Assembly (NCBI GenBank): GCA_023375675.1
Contig: JALQBC010000024.1
Coordinates: 310,001-374,000 of the forward strand
DNA from: Cytospora piceicola
Lineage: Eukaryota; Ascomycota; Sordariomycetes; Diaporthales; Cytosporaceae
Direction: 5' to 3'
DNA length: 64,000 bases
Position numbers and translations under genes: made by a program. The notes under the pieces are model-generated. The model was not told the origin of the DNA, made no database searches, and was given only the letters and a program-made list of their open reading frames with translations. Position 1 is the first letter of the stretch, and each line of letters opens with the position of its first letter. Positions 1 to 11,700 of this stretch are shown piece after piece.

Positions 1-175
1 GTGAAGGCGTGTTTTTCCCTGGTCAAGGTATAGACAGCTGAGAATTTAGACCCTCGAGCCTTGACGGCCATGGTTAATTGTTAATTCGGATTCTGCTCCA
101 AGGCATATAATATACATGCTCTACAAACTGCAATGCGTGCTGCAAAGCAATCCTTATGCTACAATGATCCGACTT

Positions 176-2764
176 CTATGACTGGCCTGTAGTTGCTCCC
201 TCAGCGGTCTCCTGCTCAGGTTCCTTCTTCTGCTCTTGCTCCGGTTGTTGCTCCTCCGGTTGTTGCTCCTCCGGCTGTTGCTCCTCTGCCTGTTGCTCTA
301 GCTCCTCTTGCTCTTGCTCCTCCTGAGCCTCCTGCTCGACAGCCCGTGGTGAAACAAAACCGTCCTTTGCAGGCTCAGCGGCCACCTCATCCGCAGGCTG
401 CAAAACATCCTCGGCAACTACAGCCTCGGCACTGTCCGCTGCAAAATCGCCCTCCTCCATGACTGTCTCGGCCGCCAACTGGATGGCGTCCTTGAGCTCA
501 GCGACCTCGCCCTCGCCCTCCGGGTACGCCACCTGGACAGGCGGCATCGCCCCCCTGGCGAGGGCCACGGCCGCCGCCGCCGCCTCGCCAAAGTGGTCAA
601 ACGCGTACAGCGGCACGCCGCTCCTGGCGATGACCCTCCGCGCCTCGGCCTCGTTGGTGCCCCTGATCCTGACCACGACGGGGACCTGGACGTGGAGGTC
701 CTTGTACGCGGCCACGACGCCCCGCGCGATCACGTCCCCCAGCGTCAGCCCGCCGAAGATGTTGACGAAGATGACCTTGACCCTGTCGTCCTGGAGGATG
801 GTCTCGAAGGACTTCTTCACCGTCTCGCTGGTGGCTTTCCCGCCCGTGTCGAGGAAGTTCGTGGGCTTCCCCCCGGCGTCCGCCAGCGCGTCCACGGTGT
901 TCATCGCCAGGCCGGCACCGTTGGACAGGGTGCCGATGCTGCATGACCTGTCCATGTGGTTCAACCTGTGGTAGACGATCCCGCCCCTCTCAGCTTGCCT
1001 CGCGCCGGGGTCCCTGGTCTCAAGCGCGCCATAAGCCTCATGGATCTCCTTCAGCCTCCCACCACTCCTGTAGGCTGCATCGTCGAGGTCGATCTTTAGA
1101 TCAAGCACGGAGAACGCGGTCTTCACTTGTTGGTTCATGGCAAACTGCAAGCTCACATGCTTCGCCTCCTTCTCCTGAAACACCTTGGCTAGATTCCGCA
1201 GGATCCTCCCTGCCGTCGGCCTGTAGTCAATGTTTCCCTTACCCATGATTTGGAGATTCTCTATCAGTCTGGTGATGACGTTTTTCATATCCTTGTTGGT
1301 GAGGGATAGCACACCTTCCTTGGCGTACGCCGGGAGGATAATCTTGCTGAAGCTAGACGGAAAGCGCCATTGCTTCTCTTCCCAGATGACTGCAGTAACA
1401 AGGCATTGCGAGCGCGTCGCGCGGTCGACACCAATGGCTAGGTAGCGGATGGGATATTTCTCGAACTGGAGATCTCCGGCTTTGTCCTCATCTTCTAGTA
1501 GTTTCTGGCTGGCGTCGCGGTCAAGGTGGAGGCTGCGGGTCTGCTGGGAAGAGACTGCGACCGTAGGCATCCTGGTTCTAGACGGGGCAAGGCTGGGGCT
1601 TCGAGTGGAGGTATGAAGGCTGCGCCGCTGCTGCTGAGGGGGTTTTCTTGTCACGGCCCCAGCAAAGGCATCCATAGATTCGAAGCTGGCACCCTCCTCG
1701 AGGCCGGCACCTTCTTCGAAGAGGTCCTCCTGTGCATCGTTGTCCCCAAACCTCCTCTTCAACGCAGGCCCGATCTTCGACGGGTGGTTGACAAGCGTCA
1801 CGCCCACGTTCTTCAGCGCCGCGATCTTCTGGTTGGGGTGCGGCTCCCCCGGCACCCAGAACGCGCCCGCATGCCCCATGACCCTGTCCATCGGCGCCTG
1901 CTTGCCCGCGATGACGGCCACGATGGGCTTCCTCTCCGCCTCGGGCGTCCGGCCGTGGTACTCCCTGATCCACTGCGCGGCGAGGATCTCGCCGTCGCCG
2001 CCGATCTCCCCTATTAGCGCGATGCCCCTGGTGTTGGGGTCCGTCTCCAGCACCTGCAGCGCCTCGACCAGGTCCGTGCCGGGCAGCATGTCGCCCCCCA
2101 CGCCGATGCACAGGCTCTGGCCGAGCTTGGAGCGCGTCGTGGAGGCCACGGCCTCGTAGCTCAGGGTGCCGGACTTGGCCGCTATCCCGACGCAGCCCGG
2201 GCTGAAGCACGACAGGGGCTGGAACCCGATCCGGCACCTCTCGCCCTCGGCGGCGCTGATGATGCCCGGCGAGTTGGGCCCCACCAGCCTGCTCTTGGTC
2301 TGCGTCTTGAGCATGCCGTGGATCCGCAGCATGTCGTGCAGGGGCACGTGCTCCGCGACCGCGACGATGAGCGGCACCTCGGCCTCGATGGCGTCCTCGA
2401 TGGCCTGGGCCGCCCTCGACGCGGGGACGTAGATCGCCGTGGCGTCCGGCCTGAGCTCCTCCATGGCCATCTTCATGGTGGGCAGGACAGGAAGGCCGAG
2501 GTGTTCGCCGTCACGGCCCGGGACCACGCCCCCGACGATGGTGGTGCCCCATTCAATAGACTCCTTTGCGTTCACGGTTGCCTGCCGGCCCGTGAAGCCC
2601 TGGAATAGAACGCGGGTCTTGCTGCCTATGCGGAGGTTGTTCAGGGTGGCGGCATAGCTGTGGCGGGGCTGGGAGGTGGTGAAGCAGCGGGATGGTAATA
2701 CTGGGCCTTGGCTTTTGGCCTTTGACCGCAGATGATGCCTCATGGCAGACTGCATTGGGAACAT
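176..2764 (-). CDS. Fused succinyl-CoA ligase alpha/beta-like mitochondrial protein
   Basis: Single-exon gene of 862 residues. The first about 37 residues are Arg/Ser-rich without acidic residues, like a mitochondrial presequence. Residues about 45-345 match the succinyl-CoA ligase alpha subunit: a CoA-binding fold, and the phosphohistidine motif GHAGA at 297-301 (His298). Residues about 425-740 match the beta subunit, with SNGAGLAM at 614-621 and IFGG at 669-672. The order is alpha then beta in one chain, whereas the usual enzyme has separate subunits. The beta half lacks the N-terminal part of the ATP-grasp fold, and the usual EINPL metal-site segment reads AMNQQ (542-546). A basic linker (375-415) joins the halves. 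The tail from about 810 is Glu/Gln-rich with EEQQP repeats. By family it would act in the mitochondrial matrix on succinyl-CoA or a related acyl-CoA; ATP use is doubtful. It is not the standard TCA-cycle subunit. The start at 2764 is an ATG that gives the presequence. Confidence 0.85.
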   Translation of the reverse strand: MFPMQSAMRHHLRSKAKSQGPVLPSRCFTTSQPRHSYAATLNNLRIGSKTRVLFQGFTGRQATVNAKESIEWGTTIVGGVVPGRDGEHLGLPVLPTMKMAMEELRPDATAIYVPASRAAQAIEDAIEAEVPLIVAVAEHVPLHDMLRIHGMLKTQTKSRLVGPNSPGIISAAEGERCRIGFQPLSCFSPGCVGIAAKSGTLSYEAVASTTRSKLGQSLCIGVGGDMLPGTDLVEALQVLETDPNTRGIALIGEIGGDGEILAAQWIREYHGRTPEAERKPIVAVIAGKQAPMDRVMGHAGAFWVPGEPHPNQKIAALKNVGVTLVNHPSKIGPALKRRFGDNDAQEDLFEEGAGLEEGASFESMDAFAGAVTRKPPQQQRRSLHTSTRSPSLAPSRTRMPTVAVSSQQTRSLHLDRDASQKLLEDEDKAGDLQFEKYPIRYLAIGVDRATRSQCLVTAVIWEEKQWRFPSSFSKIILPAYAKEGVLSLTNKDMKNVITRLIENLQIMGKGNIDYRPTAGRILRNLAKVFQEKEAKHVSLQFAMNQQVKTAFSVLDLKIDLDDAAYRSGGRLKEIHEAYGALETRDPGARQAERGGIVYHRLNHMDRSCSIGTLSNGAGLAMNTVDALADAGGKPTNFLDTGGKATSETVKKSFETILQDDRVKVIFVNIFGGLTLGDVIARGVVAAYKDLHVQVPVVVRIRGTNEAEARRVIARSGVPLYAFDHFGEAAAAAVALARGAMPPVQVAYPEGEGEVAELKDAIQLAAETVMEEGDFAADSAEAVVAEDVLQPADEVAAEPAKDGFVSPRAVEQEAQEEQEQEELEQQAEEQQPEEQQPEEQQPEQEQKKEPEQETAEGATTGQS

Positions 2765-3977
2765 AGGGGTGAAATTGCCGACATGGGCAGTCCGGCCAGG
2801 GGTTTGCCCAGCTGATAAAGAAGGCTGAGATCAGTTGAATAGGAGGGCAGAATGACGGTGGCTAATTTATAAAGGAAATTCAACAAAAGTCGCACGTAAA
2901 ATGGATTATCTCTTCTGAGGCTCGAAGGGAAGAAAGCAGTTCATCATGTTCAAATGTTGAAATGCGCTTGTGAATGTCTTCGGAAAACCTAGTCTAACGA
3001 GGTAGTTGCAAATGCTTCGTCTAGCATCTGTGTTCTCCAGACGGAATACTTAAATGCAAGTGGAGTACATAGCCGACATCCAAGGTTGATTGGAAAACAC
3101 ATTGTACCTGTTAACCTCACCACCTGTGCCGTCACCTCTTACCAGCCCTCGCAAAACGCATTGATAGCTAGCAGCTAGCTTAAGAGTGGTGTCAATATTA
3201 ATACTCAAGTTGCCGGTCTGAGGTGGTTTATGTGAGGTTCACGAAACTTTTACACCAAGCACACAGGTTAGTACAATAAGAGCCTTAGAGGTGTTGGTAT
3301 GGTGTATTGGTATCAGTATCTATATCTCTATGGTAGGCTTACAATCGTCTTATCAATACAAGTCAGGCTCCTCGGGTAGACAAAGCCCATCAACCAGTCT
3401 TCAAGCCAGTTTCGTCGTATATGCAATCTACCACAGTAATGCGCCAGGTAGTATTCCATATGCAGGACATCCAATCATGTCAACAGCAACCCTGTCAAAA
3501 GCGATACATCCCCTTCCTCCTTCGAATAACGAAGTTCACAGCTCCCTATTCTCAAACTAGGACAATTTCCATGCTCGGTGCCTCGGGCGAATCGTTGGCT
3601 TGGAGAAGAGAGGAGTGCCGTGGATACCATTTCGATCCGAGGCCGATGCCCATCAGCTCTGGGTCGTCTCCTTTCATCATCTGTCTTCGAAATGGACAGG
3701 TTGACAGCTGATCCCACATGGATTTGGCTCGTGATGATGATGGATAATTCGCATCTGTTCCAAAACCGCAAGAATTGCCAGTTGTGACGCGGTCCCTTCA
3801 TCGGTCGAGCAAGACGGTATGTAAATGCACTTGCCAGCCCACCTAGCGAGTCTTGCAATATCCTCCTGGGAAAATAGCAGGGTACTAGCCATTCCGTGTG
3901 CCCAATACAAGGTGTATCCGGCAGTGGAGCGACGGGCCCTGAGAAACCTGACCTCTCTGGCAATTAAATTCCTTGTT
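2765..3977. other. Intergenic: upstream of SCS-like gene, downstream of cox19
   Basis: About 1.2 kb holding the upstream region of the minus-strand SCS-like gene and the 3' side of cox19. Open frames here (for example 3475-3963 and 3677-4072 on the minus strand) have no family motifs and I do not call them. I see no RNA gene or repeat. Confidence 0.6.
2865..2873 (-). promoter_or_regulatory. Possible TATA box of the SCS-like fusion gene
   Basis: On the minus strand this reads TTTATAAAT, about 100 nt upstream of the start codon at 2764. The position and sequence fit a TATA element; nothing else supports it. Confidence 0.35.
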
Positions 3978-4419
3978 CTATGTCGGTTTCGACTGAGTGC
4001 TGCTGGCATTGGCAGCCTTGCTTGACGCAGCATCTCCCGTAGGGTCTTGATAGCCGAGGTTTTTGAAGTCATCTCTTGCCATCAGGTTCTTGTCCATGCG
4101 GCATGTCAGGTAGGTTTTGGCCAGCTCACGACACTCGTCTCTGTTGAGGCCCTTGACCTTCTTGATGCATGACAAGTATTGGGTCATGGCCTGTTTACAC
4201 TCGCCTACAATACATGTTAGTCAATGTGACCTTCGCATCCGACCGTACCGCGGGAGGCACTCCAATCAACATTGCGTACCATCGTGATCAAGAGGGAAGC
4301 TTCCTCTCTGTGGTCTTTACAAAAATTAGTCTGTTGCGCCGAGGAATGAGATAAGGTATGAAGACTCACGGGGTAGGCTTCGTGTACATCTGCCCCCCAC
4401 CGGGACCGTAACCACTCAT
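3978..4419 (-). CDS. COX19: Cytochrome c oxidase assembly protein Cox19
   Basis: Three exons, 4419-4370, 4314-4280 and 4204-3978, join in frame to 103 residues. The introns start GTGAGT and GTACGC and end AAG and TAG. The product begins MSGYGPGGG, passes through the family segment [12 protein letters not shown] that is built across both junctions, and carries twin CX9C motifs ([11 protein letters not shown] and [11 protein letters not shown]), followed by RMDKNLM. These are the hallmarks of Cox19, a soluble intermembrane-space protein of the Mia40 import class needed for cytochrome c oxidase assembly and linked to copper delivery. Length matches the family (about 90-110 residues). The gene is divergent from DNM1, with 971 bp between start codons. 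The middle exon is only 35 nt, so automatic annotation may miss it. Confidence 0.95.
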
Positions 4420-5390
4420 CTTGTAAGGAAGTTTTTGATATATTTGCCGTTACAGGACTAGGCAGGCCGCTTCGACCCAGCACTGCTAGCTAGGAGGAGG
4501 ATCAATGTCGAGGACGGCAAGGGTTTTTGATCCAAGACCAATGTAGTTGGCTCAGTGAGTATGTAAATATGGTATGTAACTTCAGATGGGTGCACGATAT
4601 CATGTGATCGTCCGACAGTCGGCAGAAGAGTTGCAGAAGACGTGCAAGGCCGTGCAGAAGTGCAGAGTGCAGAGCTGTGGCTGAAGCTATGGCCCGCGTA
4701 TGACGTGTGGCTTGTACATGTCTAGGTAGTACATAGGTACATACTAAAGTACGGGCCATAGTTAAATGGGAACTTTGAAGCCTAAGGCAGCCAAGCCAAC
4801 TCACTAAAAATCAATCCAGTGCCAGAAGTGCTTGACTGAGCTGGCTGGGCCTCTCTGGTTTGGGCTGCAGTGGCAATGTGAGTGGCATAGGTGGGCCCCG
4901 ACCCGCTGTGTGTTGGCGGTACATTTCATGGTACGGGGGGTGCGACAGGGAGTACCTGGGGCGGTTACCGGGGCATGCCGTGCATCAAGTTGGAAAATGA
5001 CGGAGACGCGACTGGTCTTCGCTCTCTGGCTCGATGGGACGAACTGGCTGCAAATCCCCTCCACGTCTAAATTTTGACTTCATCCTCCCTCCACACGGAA
5101 ACAGCATGAATTTTTGACCCTTGTGATTAGCAATTCTAGCCCTCAGGTTCTGCTGTTATCGAAACGATCCTCATTGTTTGTGAGAGAGACAGAGAGAGAA
5201 AAAAGAGGGTCCCTCGTTTTCTACGTACGTTGCTGGGGCTCTTTCTTGGTGGCAGATTTTGTTGATCTTACACCTCGATACTTCGATAAACTCCCCCTTG
5301 GAGACTCGTTCCGAGGTCCAAGCTCTACTGCAGTAACCATCTACTATCAGGGATCATAAAGCCTAGGTCTAGCTGAAAACATCTGCCATC
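4420..5390. promoter_or_regulatory. Bidirectional promoter region, cox19 / DNM1
   Basis: The 971 bp lie between two divergent start codons. A GA/AG-rich tract runs at about 5179-5210 on the plus strand, near the DNM1 side. No TATA box is evident. ORFs in it are short and featureless. Confidence 0.5.
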
Positions 5391-8023
5391 ATGGCTGCAC
5401 TCGGCGACGACCTCTTGTCTACGGTCAACAAGTTGCAGGACCTGGTCTTCAACACTATCGGCAATGACTCCCTCGATCTCCCTCAAATTGTACGCTCCAA
5501 AGTATCGCTTGACCCGCAGAAGGTGGCACCTTTGCTAACAACTCCATCTGCAGGTCGTTGTGGGCTCTCAGTCTGCCGGCAAGTCTTCAGTCCTCGAGAA
5601 CATTGTCGGCCGGGATTTCCTGCCCCGCGGTAGTGGCATCGTCACACGTCGCCCTCTGATTCTCCAGCTCATCAATATCCCGGACGACGACGCCACCGAA
5701 GCCTCACAAGCAGCTGCGCATGCCTCCCAATGGAACCCGAACGTTGCGCGACCTGGCGAGTGGGCAGAGTTCAACCACATCCCCAACAGGCGCTTTACCG
5801 ACTTTAGCGACGTCAAGCGCGAGATCGAGAACGAGACCGCTCGAGTCGCCGGCACCAACAAGGGCATTACGCGCCAACCCATAAACCTGAAGATATACTC
5901 TCCCCATGTTCTCAACCTCACCCTGGTCGATCTGCCAGGTCTGACAAAGGTAGGGACTACATGTGAATCAAAGCTGAGGGATGACCGCACAGCTAACTTG
6001 TCGCTTCCAGGTCCCAATTGGTGATCAACCAGCAGACATCGAGAAGCAGACCCGCAACCTCATATCGGAGTTCATTGCCAAGCCAAACAGTATCATTCTC
6101 GCCGTCTCTCCCGCTAACGTTGACATCGTCAACTCGGAAGCACTGAAACTTGCCCGCTATGTCGACGCCTTGGGACGGAGGACTATTGGTGTCTTGACCA
6201 AGGTGGACCTCATGGACCATGGCACGAATGCTATGGACATTCTGTCTGGAAGGGTATACCCTCTGAAGCTGGGCTGGATTGGTGTTGTGAACCGATCGCA
6301 ACAAGACATCCAGGGCAACAAGCCTATGGATGAGGCGCTGAAGGACGAGGAAAACTTCTTCAAGCTCCACCCGGCCTACCGGGCTCTCGCGACCAAGTGC
6401 GGCACGCGCTTCCTGGCCAGGACGCTGAACACAACCCTTATGGCGCACATCAGGGACCGTCTGCCTGACATCAAGGCTCGGCTTAACACGCTCATGGGCC
6501 AGACTCAACAAGAGCTAGCCAGCTATGGAAACATGCAGTTTAGCGGCAAGGAGCACCGGGGCTCTCTTATCCTCCAGCTGATGACCCGTTTCGCTGCTTC
6601 CTTCATTGCCTCTATCGATGGAACATCGACCGAGATCTCCACCAAGGAGCTGTGCGGTGGTGCGCGGATATACTATATTTTCAACTCTGTGTTTGGGAGC
6701 TCCCTCGAAACTATCGACCCGACCTCAAACCTCTCTTCCCTCGACATCCGCACCGCCATCAGAAACTCCACTGGCCCTCGGCCCAGCCTCTTCGTGCCTG
6801 AAATGGCGTTCGATCTCCTAGTCAAGCCTCAAATCAAGCTGCTAGAACCTCCCAGCCAACGCTGTGTTGAGCTAGTCTACGAGGAACTGATTAAGATCTG
6901 CCACACGTGCGGCAACACAGAGCTCTCCCGGTTCCCCAGGTTGCAGGGTAAGCTCATAGAGGTTGTCTCGGACCTCCTGCGGGAACGCCTCGGGCCCGCA
7001 TCAGGTTATGTGGAATCCTTGATCTCGATTCAACGAGCTTACATCAACACCAACCACCCGAACTTCCTTGGCGCAGCAGCCGCCATGAGCAACGTAGTAG
7101 GCGCCAAGCAGGAGCGAGAACGGAAACGCCTGATTCAGGAGGAGCGTGAGCGGAGAGAACGCAGGCGGCAAAAAGAGGCTGGAGCTAACGGTACTGAAGA
7201 GGTGGGCGATGAGGAGGAGGGCGTTGAGAAGGCAGAACACGCGTCCATTCGTAAGGCACAAGGCAAGGGTGGGCGTAGCATGTCGCCAGCTCTAGCTATA
7301 AGAGAGAACGGCACTGGTGGCGTCGCTGCGGCCCTGAATGGAGCCCGGTCAAACTCCCCCATGAGCCACCACGGGCAAGGGGCTGGTGGACAGAAGGACA
7401 GCTTCCTAAACTACTTCTTCGGCAAGGACGGCATGCAACCTGCAATGCCCCCGCACACGCATAACGCAAATATCGGACGACACGTCAGCCAGAGCTCAGA
7501 GCCGACCTTCAGCCAGAGCATCAGGCACCCGGAGCCAGCACTTCGGTCACCCATCCAGACCACGGCACCTCTTGCCAAGGACGATGACTTTATGTTCGGG
7601 TCGTCGCTGCCGCGTGGTGCAGACTTTGTGAGTCCTCCCGGTGATGTACGAGATCCTAACTGGCCCCTCCCTTAGCCCCGACTTACCTTCCATGCTAACA
7701 TCCTTCGCTAGGGCGCAACGGGCGAGCCGGCCCTGACGGACCGCGAACAGATGGAGACGGAGCTCATCCGAGCGCTGATCTCGTCCTACTTCAACATCGT
7801 GCGCGAGTCCATCGCCGACGCGGTGCCAAAGGCCGTCATGCACCTGCTGGTCAACCACTGCCGCGATGAGGTGCAGAACCGCCTCGTCAGCGAGCTGTAC
7901 AGGGAGAACCTGTTCGAGGAACTGCTGTACGAGGACGACGGCGTCAAGAAGGAGCGCGAGAAGTGCGAGAAGCTGCTCGAGACGTACAAGGAGGCGGCGA
8001 AGATTATCGGGGAGGTCGTATAG
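5391..8023 (+). CDS. DNM1: Dynamin-related GTPase Dnm1 (mitochondrial/peroxisomal fission)
   Basis: Four exons, 5391-5489, 5554-5949, 6011-7627 and 7712-8023, encode 807 residues. The start [20 protein letters not shown] is typical of Dnm1/Drp1, not of Vps1. GTPase motifs are complete: P-loop GSQSAGKS at 37-44, DLPG at 159-162 and TKVD at 228-231. The middle/stalk domain follows. A charged, low-complexity insert (about 545-700) sits where Dnm1 proteins carry their variable B insert. Exon 4 (705-807) is the GTPase effector domain, ending in a helix rich in Glu and Lys. Known role: it assembles as rings on mitochondria and peroxisomes, recruited by Fis1 and adaptors, and drives scission; it also takes part in mitophagy. 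Each intron falls between codons (phase 0). Confidence 0.95.
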
Positions 8024-8771
8024 AGGCGCTCTATGAGACGAGAGGGATTGAGTTGCGTAGACAGCGTGCGGGAAGACAGGCTGCTCCTGCGGCTTGAATG
8101 GCATACGAGAGATGATGAACGGATGAGATGATAGAGGGGGAAAGGGGCTTTATATGTAGGTTTCGATTTGAACGGTGTAAAAAGGACTGGGGGGAACGGG
8201 GCTGGGAATCATGACTTCTCTCCATTGTCGTGTTGTACTTTACTATCATGTACTTTACTCCCACCACCAACATCAACTCACACCCGAGGATGCTGCTCAC
8301 CACCACGACACCCGGAATACATACCGCTTTCACGAAACAACTGTCTGTATATAACCTTGGTAGCAGCAACTAGATTGATTAGTTGCTGTTTCAGAAACTA
8401 CTCTTAAATTGTCCGGCTCGGCAACGCAGACATCTGCACAATATGGTTTCGATTCATCAAAAAATAGTGCAAATGTGTCCAGGAAAGTATTTACCCGTCA
8501 GTCTGTCGTCGGACTGTCTGGATATCATTCAAGAAGAGCCCCCATTGACCGAAGTGGAGCCCTTTAATGATGGGAAATTCCGGTGTTTTTTCATTTTCCA
8601 TCTATCAGGGAGTGACCCTTGCCATAATATTACAATATAAAACGGTCTCTCATCTAATCATCAATACCAATCAACCAACCTCCTTCGTCACCGAATCGGC
8701 GGCCAAAGACGGCAGACTGGTACACATCGCTTCAAAATCATAACAAGGAAATGCAACCCTCCTCCAAGCTA
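8024..8771. other. Convergent 3' region between DNM1 and the F-box gene
   Basis: About 750 bp between two convergent stop codons. It should hold both 3' untranslated regions. I see no further gene, tRNA or repeat. Confidence 0.6.
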
Positions 8772-11700
8772 CTAATACCTCGGCATCCTCGAATTCGGCA
8801 TGTTTGTACCGGGCGGCGCAGCTGGGAACCTGGGATCGTACTCCTCCGTGTAGACCGGATCCGTCCTCGACATCGGACGCGGAGGCTGGAATTGCCTCGG
8901 GGCCGCGTCAGAGGGGTGGCGTGGATCATAACCCCGGGCTGCGGCCGGAGGCTGCTGTGGTGGTAGAGGAGGCGGTGGACCTTGTGGCGCGCGAGAATAG
9001 GCCCTCTCGTAAGGCGGGCGATACGGGTCGCCGGCAAGGGGTTGGGTCTGAGGTGGCTCATCACGACGAAGTGAAGGGGCCGCGTATGGATCACCGCGGT
9101 CGTATGACAGCTGTGCAGTAGGTGGAGGTGCATCCCGGTAGTATCGGTCGGGCTCTGGGTTCGGAACGCGACGAAGTGGACGCTCCTCAACCCTGATGGT
9201 GCCATCAGGCATTCTGTATTCGATGATTTCATATTCAATGTACTCAGGAGCACGTGGTCGTACTTCTGATCCACCCGGATAGCCCCGATGAATATAATCA
9301 TCGCGAGGCGGAGGGGGAAAGTTATAGCGGAGATCGTCCGTTGGAGCTGGTGGTGGTCTGACCTGGTAGAATGGCTCAAGTTCTTGACGCGGCGGGCTCC
9401 TGTGGCGATATGGTGGGGCTGGAGGCGGTTGGCTGTAGTCCGTGAAGACAGGAGAACGGGTTCTACGGCGCTCAAGGTCCGGAGGCGGCCAATCGTACCG
9501 GCTGTAGCCCTCAGGTGTTCGTCCATCATCCACAGGACTTGGATCATCTTCCTTACCGTCCATGTAGATGACGTTCGACAGCTGATGCTGATGCCCGCGA
9601 TAGACAGGTTCTCTCTGAGTAGGTAGAGGACCGGGAGTGAATCGTGACTCCATCGCGTCCATAGGAACTGGGCCTTGATCCCTGCGCGGAGAATCTCTGG
9701 GTGGTCTGGACTGGAAACGTGGGCGTTGCAGAGGCGTATTGGGCTTCGAGGACTGCTTCGAACCATTACGAGGCCTATCGGCCTTGCCCTGCTTGTCGGG
9801 CTTGTCACCTTCTGGAATGGCACTCTTCCTGGCAGTGTTTGCTCTATCGGCTGCCCACATTGCTCGAATGGCATCACCTTCGCGTTCGGCTTCTTCTTCA
9901 GCCATCTTCTCCTCGTCCTCGGTCCGTTTCAAGGCGTCTGCACCATGGTCACGGCCGTTCATCCCTTTCTTCTTGTTCTTTTTAGGGGGACGAGCGTTCT
10001 GCTCGCGGCCATGACGGAGACCCTGGGATGACCGCCTGTCGTTATCGCTGCTCCGGCCAAGTGCTAGGCTTTGTGCAGCTGCAGCAGGTTCTGGAGGGAC
10101 ATAAACGCTGGCGGGCGGGATAGACTTGATCCTCGTCATTGATGGATCGGCGTACCTGTATGGCTCTGCAGATTGACTGGGAAGTTGTGCGGGAGGCGCC
10201 GCGATATGAAACGGGACCGCGCCGCCATCCAGTACAGAAGGAATATCTGTCTGAGGCGGCACATAGTAATTGGTATGTGTGTCAGCTGGCACACCCTGGT
10301 AAGGTTGATGAAAGCTAGTATGGCTCGGCCACACCGGTGCCGTATTAGGAGCATTTTGCGGCATGCTAACAGATCCAAGAAGATGCGGTACGGCCTCGTT
10401 GACCAAGTGGTACTTTTGGCTATCCATGTTCACCACCGAACGCAAGCTGGACACTGCTGCCGGGTCTGGCAACATCACCATATCCACTGTCCACTCCGGT
10501 GGTTGCCCGTTTTGAACTCCTTGGACGAATGGTTCCACGTGCCTGCTTTGAAAATGTGCTGTCAGCTGAGGAAGAGAGTACGACCTGCGTTCTTCCTCTG
10601 CAGCAACATAGCCGCCGACTCCCTGATGGCACACTCTGCAAATCAAGCCGTTGACATTTCGGACTGGTCTCATATCCTTATGGTTCGACAGCCCATCAAT
10701 GAATGTCGCAAGGGGCAACTGGAGGCTATGTCTTGCGTAGAATCTCTTGGCGAGGTGGTGTATCACAACCTGGACCCTCACGATGGAGAGCGTTTCCTTC
10801 ATGTTTGATGTTGCATTCCAGAGTTCTCGTGCTATCCGTGCCATGTCCTCGAGCTGAGTCCGATATTGGTGCGAGAACGGTGACGGCTGCATTGGTTGGT
10901 ATCCGATTTGGCTGTTTGTCTGATATGCTGCGTAGTTGTGGTTGTACTGCCCCGCTGGTCCCGGTAGGCCAGTTGGAACAGTTGGGATAGAAGGTGCCGA
11001 AGAAGGACCAACATAACCCGGTGGGTGGCCTTGAGTAGGAGGATGTGACTGATGGTATGGGTCCGCGGGAGGATATGGGTTTGGTCCATATCCGGGGGCG
11101 GGAAATGGCGGCTGCGATCCCGGAGGATACGCCTCGCCATATTGTGGTGTACCATACTGTTGGGTGGGGCCATTAGCAGGAGCCTGATATGGGCGAGGAG
11201 GGTTTGTCGGCGGAGCCTGCTGGTAGGAGTTGTAGGAAGCAGGAGGCTGCCCCAAATAGTAGCCATTCTTCGCGGTTTTCTGTTCCGATGTGAATGGTGG
11301 GTGTTCCGGCCATTCTGCCCTCCAATGCACCACCACATTGCCGCTGCTCAAGGCATTCGTGTGCTTGGCAGCATAGTGCTGGATGACGCCCTCGAACCCA
11401 TAATACTTCACGGTAACATCACAGCCATTGCACAAGAAGATCTCTTTCCGATGCCGTTCGGTGTGTGGCTTGACTTTGATATCAAATATCCACTTCATGT
11501 TCTCCAGTGTCAGCTTCTGAGTAAAGGGCCCGTGTGGCGGATCGACCACGGGTGGTCTTCCGGCCGCTCGAGCGGCCGCGGCGTCTTTGGAAACTTCCGC
11601 ATAGAAACGCTTGCGGATGTACGTCAGAACCTCAACCGCGAACTTGGAGCAGTTGTTCCGGTCGACTTTTTCGCCGTTTTCCCAGCCATCTCGGATGATC

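Noticed and set aside
3475..4072. Minus-strand frames next to cox19
   Set aside because: They overlap in different phases, lack motifs, and lie in the cox19 3' region.
8738..9877. 379-codon frame in another minus-strand phase within the F-box gene
   Set aside because: A shadow of the Pro/Arg-rich tail; no domain, and the F-box frame continues without break.
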